A stretch of DNA of 34,729 bases, taken from NCBI GenBank assembly GCA_900548935.1, contig URMR01000003.1, positions 1-34,729 of the forward strand, in the 5' to 3' direction. Within the stretch, counting starts at the first letter, position 1. Every line of letters starts with the position of its first letter. This DNA comes from an uncultured Collinsella sp. Lineage in GTDB: Bacteria > Actinomycetota > Coriobacteriia > Coriobacteriales > Coriobacteriaceae. This document shows, piece by piece, positions 25,195-32,820 of the stretch. A program made the position numbers and the translations under genes. The notes under the pieces are model-generated. The model had not been told where the DNA came from. It saw only the letters and a program-made list of their open reading frames with translations, and did not search any database.

Positions 25195-26184
25195 TTGAAG
25201 ACTGTTCATGTTGCCGCTGGGATCATTCGCAAGGAAGGATCCGATGAGCTACTTGCCGTGCAGCGCGGCTACGGCGACATGCAGGGACTTTGGGAGTTCC
25301 CCGGTGGCAAGCTCATGCACGGCGAGACACCCGAAGACGCCGTGCGCCGCGAGCTCATGGAAGAGCTGCAGGTAAAAGTCACCAACCTGCGCGATTTTTA
25401 CACCGTTGAGTACGACTACCCCGATTTTCATCTCTCGATGGAGTGCTACTACTGCTCGCTGGCCGATGAATCCGATGAGCCGCAGAAGCACGACCGCCAG
25501 CTCGATATCCGTTGGATTCCGCGCACCTCGCTTGCCACCGTTGAGTGGATGCCCGCCGACAAAGGGCTTATCGATGCTCTGATTGAGTTGAAGGAAGATC
25601 GGCTTAAGGCCAACGGCACTGCCAACGACGCCGAGGCCACCACGACCGACGAGCCCGCTTCCAGGCCCAAGCGCGCACCTAAGCGCCGCAGCAAGAAGCG
25701 TCCCAAGCCCGGTCTGCTCGACGGCATCGATACCTCGGACCTCTCCGCCGACGAGCGCGAACTGGTGCGCCGTCGCGCCGCCATCAAAAAGTCCATGAAG
25801 GGCAACAAGCGTGCGAACACCAAGCCCGAGCTGCTCGTTCGCCAGCGCCTGCGCGCCGCGGGCCTTACGGGCTATCGTTTGGAATGGAAGGTTCCCGGCA
25901 AACCCGATATCGCCTTTCCCGGGCGCAAGATCGCCATCTTCGTCAACGGTTGCTTTTGGCACCGCTGCCCCAAGTGCAATCCGAGCCAGCCCAAGCGCAA
26001 CGTTGAGTTTTGGGAGGCAAAGTTCCGTCGCAACGTCGAGCGCGACCGCGCCGCCGTGGCAGCACTCACTCAAATGGGTTGGACACCCATAACCATCTGG
26101 GAATGCGAGCTCAAGAAAGACCGCATCGACGCCACGATGGAAAAGGTCGTCGAGCAGGTGCGCGCCGCAGAGCCGCAGCGCTAG
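25195..26184 (+). CDS. NUDIX hydrolase fused to a Vsr-type mismatch endonuclease
   Basis: 329 residues with two enzymatic domains. Residues ~1-135: MutT-like NUDIX domain, with a full Nudix box from G38 to V60 (GX5E at G38-E44, then REL-MEEL). Residues ~136-200: a highly basic linker (PKRAPKRRSKKRPKPG). Residues ~200-325: Vsr very-short-patch-repair nuclease, with NTKPELLVRQRLR, PGKPDIAF (catalytic Asp238), VNGCFWHRCPKC (His256 and zinc-type Cys258/Cys261), EFWEAKF-RNVERD and IWECEL (Cys304). The TTG start at 25195 follows GAGAGGA; upstream in-frame sequence is an antisense shadow of the ATPase gene. Likely links oxidised-nucleotide clean-up to DNA repair (inference). No cytosine methyltransferase is nearby. 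Confidence 0.88.
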   Translation: MKTVHVAAGIIRKEGSDELLAVQRGYGDMQGLWEFPGGKLMHGETPEDAVRRELMEELQVKVTNLRDFYTVEYDYPDFHLSMECYYCSLADESDEPQKHDRQLDIRWIPRTSLATVEWMPADKGLIDALIELKEDRLKANGTANDAEATTTDEPASRPKRAPKRRSKKRPKPGLLDGIDTSDLSADERELVRRRAAIKKSMKGNKRANTKPELLVRQRLRAAGLTGYRLEWKVPGKPDIAFPGRKIAIFVNGCFWHRCPKCNPSQPKRNVEFWEAKFRRNVERDRAAVAALTQMGWTPITIWECELKKDRIDATMEKVVEQVRAAEPQR

Positions 26185-26372
26185 GAACGAGCCATCCACA
26201 CGCCCCACACAGGCGAGCCACATCCGCGCCACAAACCTTAGAAAGCCCTTAAGCCCAAAACCTTTCAAAAGTGTTATTCGATACCTCTGACCTGCAGTTT
26301 CATCGTAACACCAAACCAGGTTAAGCCTTTCTTTAGCGCTTCTTTGCAGAAGCCGCGGCATAATACTGCCAA

Positions 26373-26402
26373 CGCACGGGACCTAGCAGCACACCCCGTG
26401 CG
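26373..26402 (+). other. hairpin in the leader of a small possible gene
   Basis: CGCACGGG and CCCGTGCG (8 bp) flank a 14-base loop. A TAATAC hexamer at 26361-26366 could be a -10, placing the hairpin at the very 5' end of a transcript. The remaining gap 26185-26438 shows no gene. Confidence 0.4.
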
Positions 26403-26438
26403 CAACCTTTTGGTGGATATCGAGGAGGCCGCATAAGC

Positions 26439-26648
26439 ATGCATTCTTCCAACGACGCAGCACAGCAGCCATCCCTAAATCATGCAAACCTTTTCTCCTT
26501 CCCCCCGACACAGAGAAACGGCCTCCTCGACTCCCCAACTCCCAAACCCAAACGCTCTGCAGACCAACACCTCAACCTGCAGACATCCTTCGAAAAACTC
26601 CAAGCCTCACTAGACCAGGCATTCCCCAACCAAGCCCGGGCATACTAG
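26439..26648 (+). CDS. possible small protein of unknown function
   Basis: 69 codons from ATG, with GAGGAGG 11 bases upstream. The product is rich in Pro, Ser, Gln and Asn, with a short predicted helix near the end (QTSFEKLQASLDQAF); no membrane segment or known motif. The plus strand here is strikingly C- and A-rich, continuing past the stop, which may reflect composition rather than coding. No relative recognised. Confidence 0.4.
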   Translation: MHSSNDAAQQPSLNHANLFSFPPTQRNGLLDSPTPKPKRSADQHLNLQTSFEKLQASLDQAFPNQARAY

Positions 26649-26716
26649 CCCCCCACCAACAAAGCGCCCCTCGCGCCCCACCCCTTCAGCCCCAACGCCA
26701 CAAGGGCGATTGAGCA

Positions 26717-26867
26717 GGACGGTTTGGGCGGGTCCCGTACTTAGTTTCCAAAATCATTCCGCAGCGCGAAGGCCCCCGTTGTCAACGCTTCGAAGAAGCG
26801 AGACAACGGGGACCTTCATGCGCGAGGACGTTTTGGAAACTAAGTACGGGACCCGCCCAAACCGTCC
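26717..26867 (+). repeat. family A palindromic element, copy A3
   Basis: Perfect 37-bp arms (26717-26753 and 26831-26867) enclose the family A core: CATTCCGCAG on one side, ATGCGCGAGGACG on the other, a GC stem (CCCCCGTTGTC with GACAACGGGG) and a terminal hairpin CGCTTC-GAA-GAAGCG. It lies between the small possible gene and the convergent aldolase gene, ending 25 bases from the aldolase stop. Confidence 0.88.
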
Positions 26868-26891
26868 GGTGGGATCAGAGTACCCTTGCTG

Positions 26892-27749
26892 TTACTCTGC
26901 TTTGCCCACGGAGTTGAGGTTGGTCATGCGGATCTTAACCAGCTCGGTGATCTCACGCATACCCTCCTTGGCCGGCTTCTTGGGATCGAAGCAGGCAGGG
27001 TTCTCGGCCATGTAGGCCATGAAGCCCTTGGTGTAGGCCTGACGCAGCTCGGTGGCGTAGTTAACCTTGCAGATGCCGTTCTTCACAGCCTCGGCAACCT
27101 GCTCATCGGGCACACCGGAGGTGCCGTGCAGAACCAGCGGCACGTCGACGGCGTCGCGGATGGCCTTGACCACGGACTGCTCGATGTGCGGATCGCTCGT
27201 GTACACGCCGTGGCTGGTGCCAACGCCAATTGCGAGGGAGGTGCAGCCGGTACGCTCGACGAACTCCTTGGCCTCGGCAGGATCGGTGTAGGGGCTCTCG
27301 CCCTCAACCGCGGGACCGTCGTCCTCCTTGCCGCCAACCTTACCGAGCTCAGCCTCGACGGGCACGCCCATGGCGCGGCCAGCATCGGCGACGGACTTGG
27401 TCAGGGCGATGTTGTCCTCGAAGGACTCGTGCGAACCGTCGATCATGACAGAGGTGTAGCCAGTGCGGAAAGCCTGCATGCAGCGGTCATAGCCATCGCC
27501 GTGATCGAGGTGCAGGGCGACGGGCACGGAAGCGCGCTCGGCGGCAGCCTTGACCATGCCGTAGAAGTAGTCCAGACCAGCGGTCTTGATGGTGCCCGGG
27601 GTGGTCTGCATGATGACGGGGGACTTGGTCTCCTCGGCAGCGGCCAGAACGGCCATAACAAACTCGAGGTTCTCGACGTTGAACGCGCCAACAGCGTAGT
27701 GGCCGGCCTGAGCGTCCTTGAGCATCTTTTCGGTGGTAACAAGTGCCAT
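26892..27749 (-). CDS. fba: class II fructose-bisphosphate aldolase (zinc-dependent)
   Basis: Cleaves fructose-1,6-bisphosphate to two triose phosphates in glycolysis. 285 residues. Zinc and substrate ligands are visible: HLDHGDGYD (His80, Asp82, His83), EAELG (Glu134), GTSHGVYT (His180) and LHGTSGVPDEQ (His208). The length and motifs also fit tagatose-bisphosphate aldolase (GatY/KbaY); no tagatose genes are adjacent, so the glycolytic role is preferred. ATG 27749 has GAGAGGAG upstream; in-frame sequence before it is not family-like. The gene faces away from a DeoR regulator. Confidence 0.87.
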   Translation of the reverse strand: MALVTTEKMLKDAQAGHYAVGAFNVENLEFVMAVLAAAEETKSPVIMQTTPGTIKTAGLDYFYGMVKAAAERASVPVALHLDHGDGYDRCMQAFRTGYTSVMIDGSHESFEDNIALTKSVADAGRAMGVPVEAELGKVGGKEDDGPAVEGESPYTDPAEAKEFVERTGCTSLAIGVGTSHGVYTSDPHIEQSVVKAIRDAVDVPLVLHGTSGVPDEQVAEAVKNGICKVNYATELRQAYTKGFMAYMAENPACFDPKKPAKEGMREITELVKIRMTNLNSVGKAE

Positions 27750-27834
27750 GAGCGTTTGCTCCTCTCCCTCGCCCGCATCTGGACATCGGGCGTAGTTGTT
27801 CACAAGGCGTTTTACCTTGCGTTTTACTGCGCTC

Positions 27835-27984
27835 ATTGTATGAAATTCAGCGGCTTTGCACGTGCGAGATATTGAGCCCATGCAGGTCAATACCGTCGTT
27901 TTTGAAAAGCAAACGGAAGGAATTGAAGCCGAGTGGGCGTGTTCGATATTGAATTTTGAGCGTTCAGCGTCTTTCTTTTATAGA
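27835..27984. promoter_or_regulatory. divergent promoter region between fba and the deoR-type gene
   Basis: A plus-strand promoter is clear: -35 TTGAGC (27956-27961), 17 bases, -10 TATAGA (27979-27984), giving a ~95-base leader to the DeoR gene. A minus-strand -10 TACAAT at 27835-27840 could serve fba, without a good -35. A direct repeat CGTTTTAC occurs twice within 20 bases upstream of fba, a possible regulator site. No gene in 27750-28083. Confidence 0.5.
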
Positions 27985-28083
27985 AAAGATAAGTAATCGA
28001 AAGGTGTTTTCTTACTCAAAAAGAAAATGAACGAAAATAGAGTCAACACAATTCCTGCAAATTTTGCCGAGAATGGAGCAGCT

Positions 28084-28887
28084 ATGGCCCACGCAACAAC
28101 CCGAGCCTTCGCCGACGAACGCCGTACCGCCATTATGGAAATGCTCGATCATAACGCCTCGGTGCAGGTAGCAGAAATCGCCCAGACCTTTGGCGTGTCC
28201 TCCGTCACCGCCCGCGCCGACCTGGACGCGCTCGCCGAAGCAGGCAAGCTGCGCCGTACACATGGTGGTGCCGTATCGCTCCACAAACGCCTGACCGTCT
28301 CCACGCAGGATCGCCGCATCAATGTCAACGTCGCTGCCAAGCAGGCCATCGCGCAAAGCGCCATCGAGCTCGTCAATGACGGCGACACGCTGCTCGTCGA
28401 CTCGGGCACCACGGCGCTCGAGTTCGTCCGGCTCCTCGACCAGCGCGACGGCATCACCGTCATCACGGCAGACATTACCATTGCCGATTACATCGACGAG
28501 AGCATGCCCTCGGTCGATGTCGTCATGCTGGGCGGAGCGCTGCGCAAAGGCCATCGTTATTTGTACGGACCGCTCACTATGCAGGCGCTCCAAATGGTCC
28601 ATGCCGACCTGGCCGTCATGTGCCCCGGCGCCTTTGTCTCCAGCTGCGGCTTTACGACCGACTTTCCCCAGATGGCCGAGACCAAAACGGCTATGATCGC
28701 CGCGGCCCATCAAAGCGTCGCCCTCATGGACGCCAGCAAGGTCAACGGACGCGGCATGTACCGTTTTGCCGAGCTGACCGATGTCGACGCCATCGTGATG
28801 GACCGAGACCCCGAAGGCGCCGTCGCCACCTCAATCGCCGAAATCGTTGACGACGCCCGCCCAAATCTCGTCATCGCCGGCGCTTAA
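28084..28887 (+). CDS. DeoR-family transcriptional regulator
   Basis: 267 residues. N-terminal DeoR helix-turn-helix (VQVAEIAQTFGVSSVTARAD, then KLRRTHGGAV), followed by the sugar-phosphate-sensing domain (DGDTLLVDSGTTALEF, VVMLGGALRKGHRYLYGP, MDASKVNGRGMYRF). ATG 28084 follows GGAG at good spacing; the upstream in-frame ATG at 28027 has no ribosome-binding site. Divergent from the aldolase gene, so it may respond to a sugar phosphate and control fba, though aldolase is not a usual DeoR target. Confidence 0.85.
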   Translation: MAHATTRAFADERRTAIMEMLDHNASVQVAEIAQTFGVSSVTARADLDALAEAGKLRRTHGGAVSLHKRLTVSTQDRRINVNVAAKQAIAQSAIELVNDGDTLLVDSGTTALEFVRLLDQRDGITVITADITIADYIDESMPSVDVVMLGGALRKGHRYLYGPLTMQALQMVHADLAVMCPGAFVSSCGFTTDFPQMAETKTAMIAAAHQSVALMDASKVNGRGMYRFAELTDVDAIVMDRDPEGAVATSIAEIVDDARPNLVIAGA

Positions 28888-28890
28888 ACA

Positions 28891-28931
28891 AAAACCACCA
28901 CAAAGGTGCCTGTCCCCTTTGTGATGGTTTT
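28891..28931. terminator. bidirectional terminator between deoR-type gene and flavodiiron gene
   Basis: AAAACCACCACAAAGG (28891-28906) pairs with CCTTTGTGATGGTTTT (28916-28931) with one C opposite A (a G-U in the other strand). A-runs and T-runs on both sides let it work for both convergent genes. Confidence 0.82.
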
Positions 28932-28954
28932 GCTCGTTAAAAGTGAAAATATCG

Positions 28955-30115
28955 CTACTTGGACAGCTCGTCGGCGAGGGCCTCGATCTGGGCGCGCGAA
29001 GCGTCGTTGAGCGAACCCAGGACGGTCACCTTGTTCTGCGTCAGGGTGATGTCCTTCATACCCTCGAGCTCCTTGGTCATAACCTTGGCGGCAGCGGGCG
29101 CCCAGGAACCGGACTCGACAAGCGCCACGGTACGGTTCTGGTAGGCATGCTCGGCGAGCGTGTGGATAAAGGTGCTCATGCACGGGAAGATCTCGCCCTG
29201 ATAGGTAATGGAGGCGAGCACCAGACGGTCGTAGCGGAACGCATCCTCAACGGCCTCGGCCATGTCGTCGCGAGCCAGGTCAAAGACGGAGACCTTCTGG
29301 CCGCGAGCCTCGAGCGCAGATGTGAGCTCCTCGACGGCAGCCTTCAGATGGCCATACACGCTCGCATAGGCGATCGTGATGCCCTCGTCCTCGGGCTGAT
29401 AGCTCGACCAGGTGTTATAGGTGTCGAGGTAGTAGCCCAGGTTCTCGGTCAGCACGGGGCCGTGGAGCGGGCAGATGATCTGGATGTCCAGGTCGGCGGC
29501 CTTCTTGAGGACGGCCTGCACGAACTTGCCGAACTTACCGACGATGCCAAAGTAGTAGCGGCGAGCCTCGCAAGCCCACCCTTCCGGATCCTCGATGTCG
29601 TTGGCGCCAAACTTGCCAAAGCCGTCGGCACTAAAGAGCACCTTGTCGGTGGACTCGTAGGAGAAGATCACCTCGGGCCAGTGAACGTTGGGGGCGCCGA
29701 TAAAGGTCAGGCTGTGGCCGCCCAGGTCGAGCACATCGCCCTCTTTGACGACCATCTTGCGCTCGGGGTAGTCGGTGCCAAAGTAGTTGACCATCATGCG
29801 GAAGGCGCCCATGCTAGCCACAATCTGGGCCTGGGGATAGCGCTCCATAAAGGCAGCGATACCGGCAGAGTGATCGGGCTCCATGTGATGGACGACCAGG
29901 TAATCGGGCGTACGACCATCGAGCACGGCCTCGAGGTTGCCGAGCCACTCGTCGACAAAGACAGCGTCAACCGAATCGGCGACGGCGATCTTGTCGCCCA
30001 AGATAACGTAGCTGTTGTATGCCATACCGTTCTCGGACACGTCGTACTGGCCCTCGAACAGGTCAATGTCGTGATCGTCGACGCCAATGTAGCGGATATC
30101 CTTGGTGATCTCCAT
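28955..30115 (-). CDS. fprA: flavodiiron protein (FprA/Roo type)
   Basis: 386 residues. An N-terminal metallo-beta-lactamase-like diiron domain, then a flavodoxin domain (~250-386). Diiron ligands are visible: HMEPDH (His77, Glu79, Asp81, His82), NVHWPE (His145), SADGFG (Asp164) and PLHGP (His218). No rubredoxin domain, so the electron donor is separate. Reduces oxygen to water and/or nitric oxide, protecting anaerobes. ATG 30115 has AGGAGG 9 bases upstream. It probably has its own promoter with an inverted repeat just before the ribosome-binding site. Confidence 0.9.
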   Translation of the reverse strand: MEITKDIRYIGVDDHDIDLFEGQYDVSENGMAYNSYVILGDKIAVADSVDAVFVDEWLGNLEAVLDGRTPDYLVVHHMEPDHSAGIAAFMERYPQAQIVASMGAFRMMVNYFGTDYPERKMVVKEGDVLDLGGHSLTFIGAPNVHWPEVIFSYESTDKVLFSADGFGKFGANDIEDPEGWACEARRYYFGIVGKFGKFVQAVLKKAADLDIQIICPLHGPVLTENLGYYLDTYNTWSSYQPEDEGITIAYASVYGHLKAAVEELTSALEARGQKVSVFDLARDDMAEAVEDAFRYDRLVLASITYQGEIFPCMSTFIHTLAEHAYQNRTVALVESGSWAPAAAKVMTKELEGMKDITLTQNKVTVLGSLNDASRAQIEALADELSK

Positions 30116-30131
30116 CAGGCAAAGCCTCCTA

Positions 30132-30161
30132 GATAGACAAAAGAACCCGTCTATCATAGCA
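30132..30161 (-). promoter_or_regulatory. candidate fprA promoter with inverted repeat
   Basis: On the minus strand an extended -10 (TG-C-TATGAT; hexamer 30153-30158, TG at 30160-30161) overlaps a perfect 7-bp inverted repeat, GATAGAC and GTCTATC (30132-30138, 30149-30155), that ends at the ribosome-binding site. It could be a redox-regulator site or a leader hairpin. Confidence 0.42.
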
Positions 30162-30244
30162 CTCGCCTTCATAGCCACGGCTATCTGTCAGCATCCTTAT
30201 CGATTGTTATTGAGGCGGAATATTGAGCCGATGAGCTGCGGAAA

Positions 30245-31276
30245 CTATGCGCGGGGAGCTGCCGTGGTATGCCGAACGATGAGCTGGCCGGGAATACGAA
30301 TGGCAACGGTTTTGCCCGCCGTACCCGCCTCGGGAACCGCACGCTCAAACACCTCGCGTCCGCGCTGATGTAGATCGAATCGCACGGTCGTGAGCTCGTT
30401 GTGTGCCACAAAATCATCGAGCGAATCGTCGACGCCCACCACGCTCACGTCCTCGGGCACGCGCAGGCCGCTATCGCGCAGCGCGGCAATCGCGCCATTT
30501 GCCATCTGATCGTTTGCCGCATAGATCGCCGTCATGGTGTGGTCGTGCTCGGCCAGACATCTGCCGGCCTCGTAGCCGCTGTTGGCAGACCAGTCGCCCT
30601 CGAGCGGCTCTGCCGGCTCGATGTGTTTACGCTCGAGTGCATCCTGCCAACCGGCGCGACGAAATTGCTCGTCGACCGAGAACGACGGGCCGCCGATATA
30701 GCGAATCTGCTCGTGCCCCAGCTCAAACAGATGGTCCATAAGCAACAGCGAGCAGCCGTAGTGATCGGAGTCGACCGTGGTCACGCGCGGATGCGCGTAC
30801 ATGGTAACGATAACCGTGCCAATGCCTGGCAGTGGATCAAACGTCTCAAAATCGGGCGCCATACGGCTCATGCCGATAATGATGCCGTCCACGGGCAGCG
30901 CAGCCATACGACGCGTGGCCTCGGCAAGCGAGAATTCCTCGGTCTTGGACATCTCGACCAGCGTGATGGCGCAGTTATGCTCGCGAGCAGCGCTGGCAAT
31001 GCCGTCGATCATTGAGAGGTTACCGAACTTGGTGACGTCGTTGACGCACAGCCCAACCGAATGGTAGCGGCCGTCGCGCAGCGAGCGACCGGCATAACTC
31101 GGACGAAAGCCGAGCTCTCGCATAGCGGCCTGCACGCGCTGGCGCGTCTGCTCGTTAACGTTGGGCAAGCCGTTGGCGACGCGCGAAACCGTCTGCTGCG
31201 AAACGCCAGCAGCGCGGGCGACGTCGGCCATGGAGACCGGACGCGTACCTGTATCGTTGGACGGGCGCCTTGCCAC
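30245..31276 (-). CDS. LacI-family regulator, probably of galK-galT
   Basis: 343 residues: N-terminal LacI helix-turn-helix (SMADVARAAGVSQQTVSRVA), hinge, and PBP-like sensor domain (IIIGMSRMAP, YIGGPSFSVDEQFRRAGW, AIYAANDQMANGAI, VVGVDDSLDDF). The GTG at 31276 has AAGGTGA 7 bases upstream and gives a normal N-terminus; an ATG 14 codons further in would truncate the recognition region. It is divergent from galK, with three LacI-like sites in the gap, so regulation of the galactose genes and itself is likely. The effector is inferred, not shown. Confidence 0.84.
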   Translation of the reverse strand: MARRPSNDTGTRPVSMADVARAAGVSQQTVSRVANGLPNVNEQTRQRVQAAMRELGFRPSYAGRSLRDGRYHSVGLCVNDVTKFGNLSMIDGIASAAREHNCAITLVEMSKTEEFSLAEATRRMAALPVDGIIIGMSRMAPDFETFDPLPGIGTVIVTMYAHPRVTTVDSDHYGCSLLLMDHLFELGHEQIRYIGGPSFSVDEQFRRAGWQDALERKHIEPAEPLEGDWSANSGYEAGRCLAEHDHTMTAIYAANDQMANGAIAALRDSGLRVPEDVSVVGVDDSLDDFVAHNELTTVRFDLHQRGREVFERAVPEAGTAGKTVAIRIPGQLIVRHTTAAPRA

Positions 31277-31369
31277 AGGATCACCTTCACCCTTGCGAGA
31301 TCTGAATAGCGTGCATGCCGGCCCGGGCAGAAACACACCCCGCGCCGAGGCCCGCTATCGTCGGACGCA

Positions 31370-31572
31370 TGTTAACGTACTCTACTTTTTCTATCCGCAT
31401 CTCTTCTGCTTTATAAGTCCATACGGCAATACCGTTCACGGCTGAATTTCTACCGATTACCAGATTCTCAAAAAGTGACAAGAGTTGTGTTATGAGTACG
31501 TTAACATAGCCCGTAACGTGCGGCATCGTGAACACTTGGTTCATGCCGCTACAAGTTGTTAACGTACTCATA
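31370..31572. promoter_or_regulatory. three LacI-type operators in the divergent regulator-galK region
   Basis: The 13-mer TGTTAACGTACTC occurs at 31370-31382 and 31557-31569 and inverted at 31494-31506. The last two extend to a perfect 16-bp inverted pair (TATGAGTACGTTAACA, 31491-31506, and its reverse complement, 31557-31572), 66 bases centre to centre. A candidate galK promoter (TTCTCA at 31465, 17 bases, TGTTAT at 31488-31493) touches the middle site. Spacing allows looping by a tetrameric LacI-type repressor. Confidence 0.78.
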
Positions 31573-31614
31573 ACGACGCAAAACTCACCCGTGCGCGCCA
31601 AGGAAAGGACTCCC

Positions 31615-32820
31615 ATGACCACCCCCGACGAAAAGACATTCGCCACGCTCACCAAGCTGTTTGAGGAGGAGTTTGGCCCCATCGGCGACCGCCAGGTGCT
31701 CTATGTGCACGCGCCCGGCCGTTCCGAGATCAGTGGCAACCACACCGACCACGAGGGCGGCCACGTCATCGCCGGCTCGCTCGATGTCGCCGTTGACGGC
31801 ATTGCCGTAGCGACCGACACCAACAAGATTCGCGTCGCCGACGAGGGCTACCCCACCTTTGAGATCACGCTCGACACGCTGGGTATTCAAGAGTCCGAGA
31901 AGGGCACGCCTGCGAGCCTCGTCCGCGGAATGGCCCACGAAATCGCTGCTCTGGGCGTTGAGCCCCAGGGCTTCGACTTCGCCTTCACCTGCTCTGTCCC
32001 CTCGGGTGGCGGCCTTTCGAGCTCTGCTGCTGTCGAGGCGGCATACGGTCGCGCCATGGAGACGCTCTGGGGCGCACCCGCCATCGAGCCCGTCGCGCTC
32101 GCCCAGATGAGCCAGCGCACCGAGAACAACTACTATGGCAAGCCCTGCGGTCTGATGGACCAGGCCGCTGTGTGCCTGGGCGGCCTTGCCTACATGGACT
32201 TTGAGGACCAGGCTCAGCCTAAAACCCAGAAGCTCGAACTCAACTTTGAGGATCACGGCTATGCGCTCGTGCTCGTTAAGGTTGGTGCCGACCACGTGGC
32301 CGCCACCGACGATTACGCTGCCGTTCCGCGCGAGATGCAAGACGTCGCCGCCGAGTTTGGCAAGGTACGCCTGTGCGAGGTCGATGTTGCCGATTTTGAC
32401 GCCAAGCTCCCCGAGCTGCGTGCCAAACTGGGCGACCGTGCCTGCCTGCGCGCCGTTCACTACTGGTACGAAAACGGCCTGGTCGACAAGCGCTGGGCAG
32501 CGCTCAACGCCGGCGACATCGATCAGTTCCTGGTCCTGACGCGCGAGTCCGGCGCCAGCTCTGCCATGTACCTGCAGAATGTCGTTGCCAAGCTGGGCTC
32601 CGAGCAGCCCTCGATGTATGCCCTGGCACTGGCCGAGCACGTGCTCGACGGCCGAGGCGCCGTCCGTATCCACGGTGGCGGCTTTGGTGGTACCATCCAG
32701 GCCTTCGTGCCGCTCGACCTGGTCGACACCTTTATCACCAAGATGAACGGCTGGCTGGGCGAGGGCTCTGCCCGCCACTACGCAATTTCTGACAAGGGGG
32801 CTTACGCGGCATGGCTGTAA
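31615..32820 (+). CDS. galK: galactokinase
   Basis: Phosphorylates galactose to galactose-1-phosphate, entry step of the Leloir pathway. 401-residue GHMP kinase with the GalK signature GRSEISGNHTDHEGG (35-49), the ATP loop SVPSGGGLSSSAAV (~127-140) and the C-terminal GGGFGGTIQAFV. The signature GRSEISGNH differs slightly from the GRVNLIGEH of E. coli, as in many Gram-positive GalKs. ATG 31615 follows AAGGAAAGGA; longer in-frame starts run through an operator and are rejected. Overlaps galT by 10 bp. Confidence 0.93.
   Translation: MTTPDEKTFATLTKLFEEEFGPIGDRQVLYVHAPGRSEISGNHTDHEGGHVIAGSLDVAVDGIAVATDTNKIRVADEGYPTFEITLDTLGIQESEKGTPASLVRGMAHEIAALGVEPQGFDFAFTCSVPSGGGLSSSAAVEAAYGRAMETLWGAPAIEPVALAQMSQRTENNYYGKPCGLMDQAAVCLGGLAYMDFEDQAQPKTQKLELNFEDHGYALVLVKVGADHVAATDDYAAVPREMQDVAAEFGKVRLCEVDVADFDAKLPELRAKLGDRACLRAVHYWYENGLVDKRWAALNAGDIDQFLVLTRESGASSAMYLQNVVAKLGSEQPSMYALALAEHVLDGRGAVRIHGGGFGGTIQAFVPLDLVDTFITKMNGWLGEGSARHYAISDKGAYAAWL

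Noticed and set aside
26285..26303. 19-base near-match to the interior of palindrome C2 (21879-21897)
   Set aside because: Only 15 bases are identical in a row; one such match is expected by chance in a window of this size, and the surroundings do not align.
26360..26410. Signal recognition particle RNA-like hairpin
   Set aside because: The sequence has GGACC and AGCAGC fragments but lacks the conserved SRP apical loop and symmetric internal loops.
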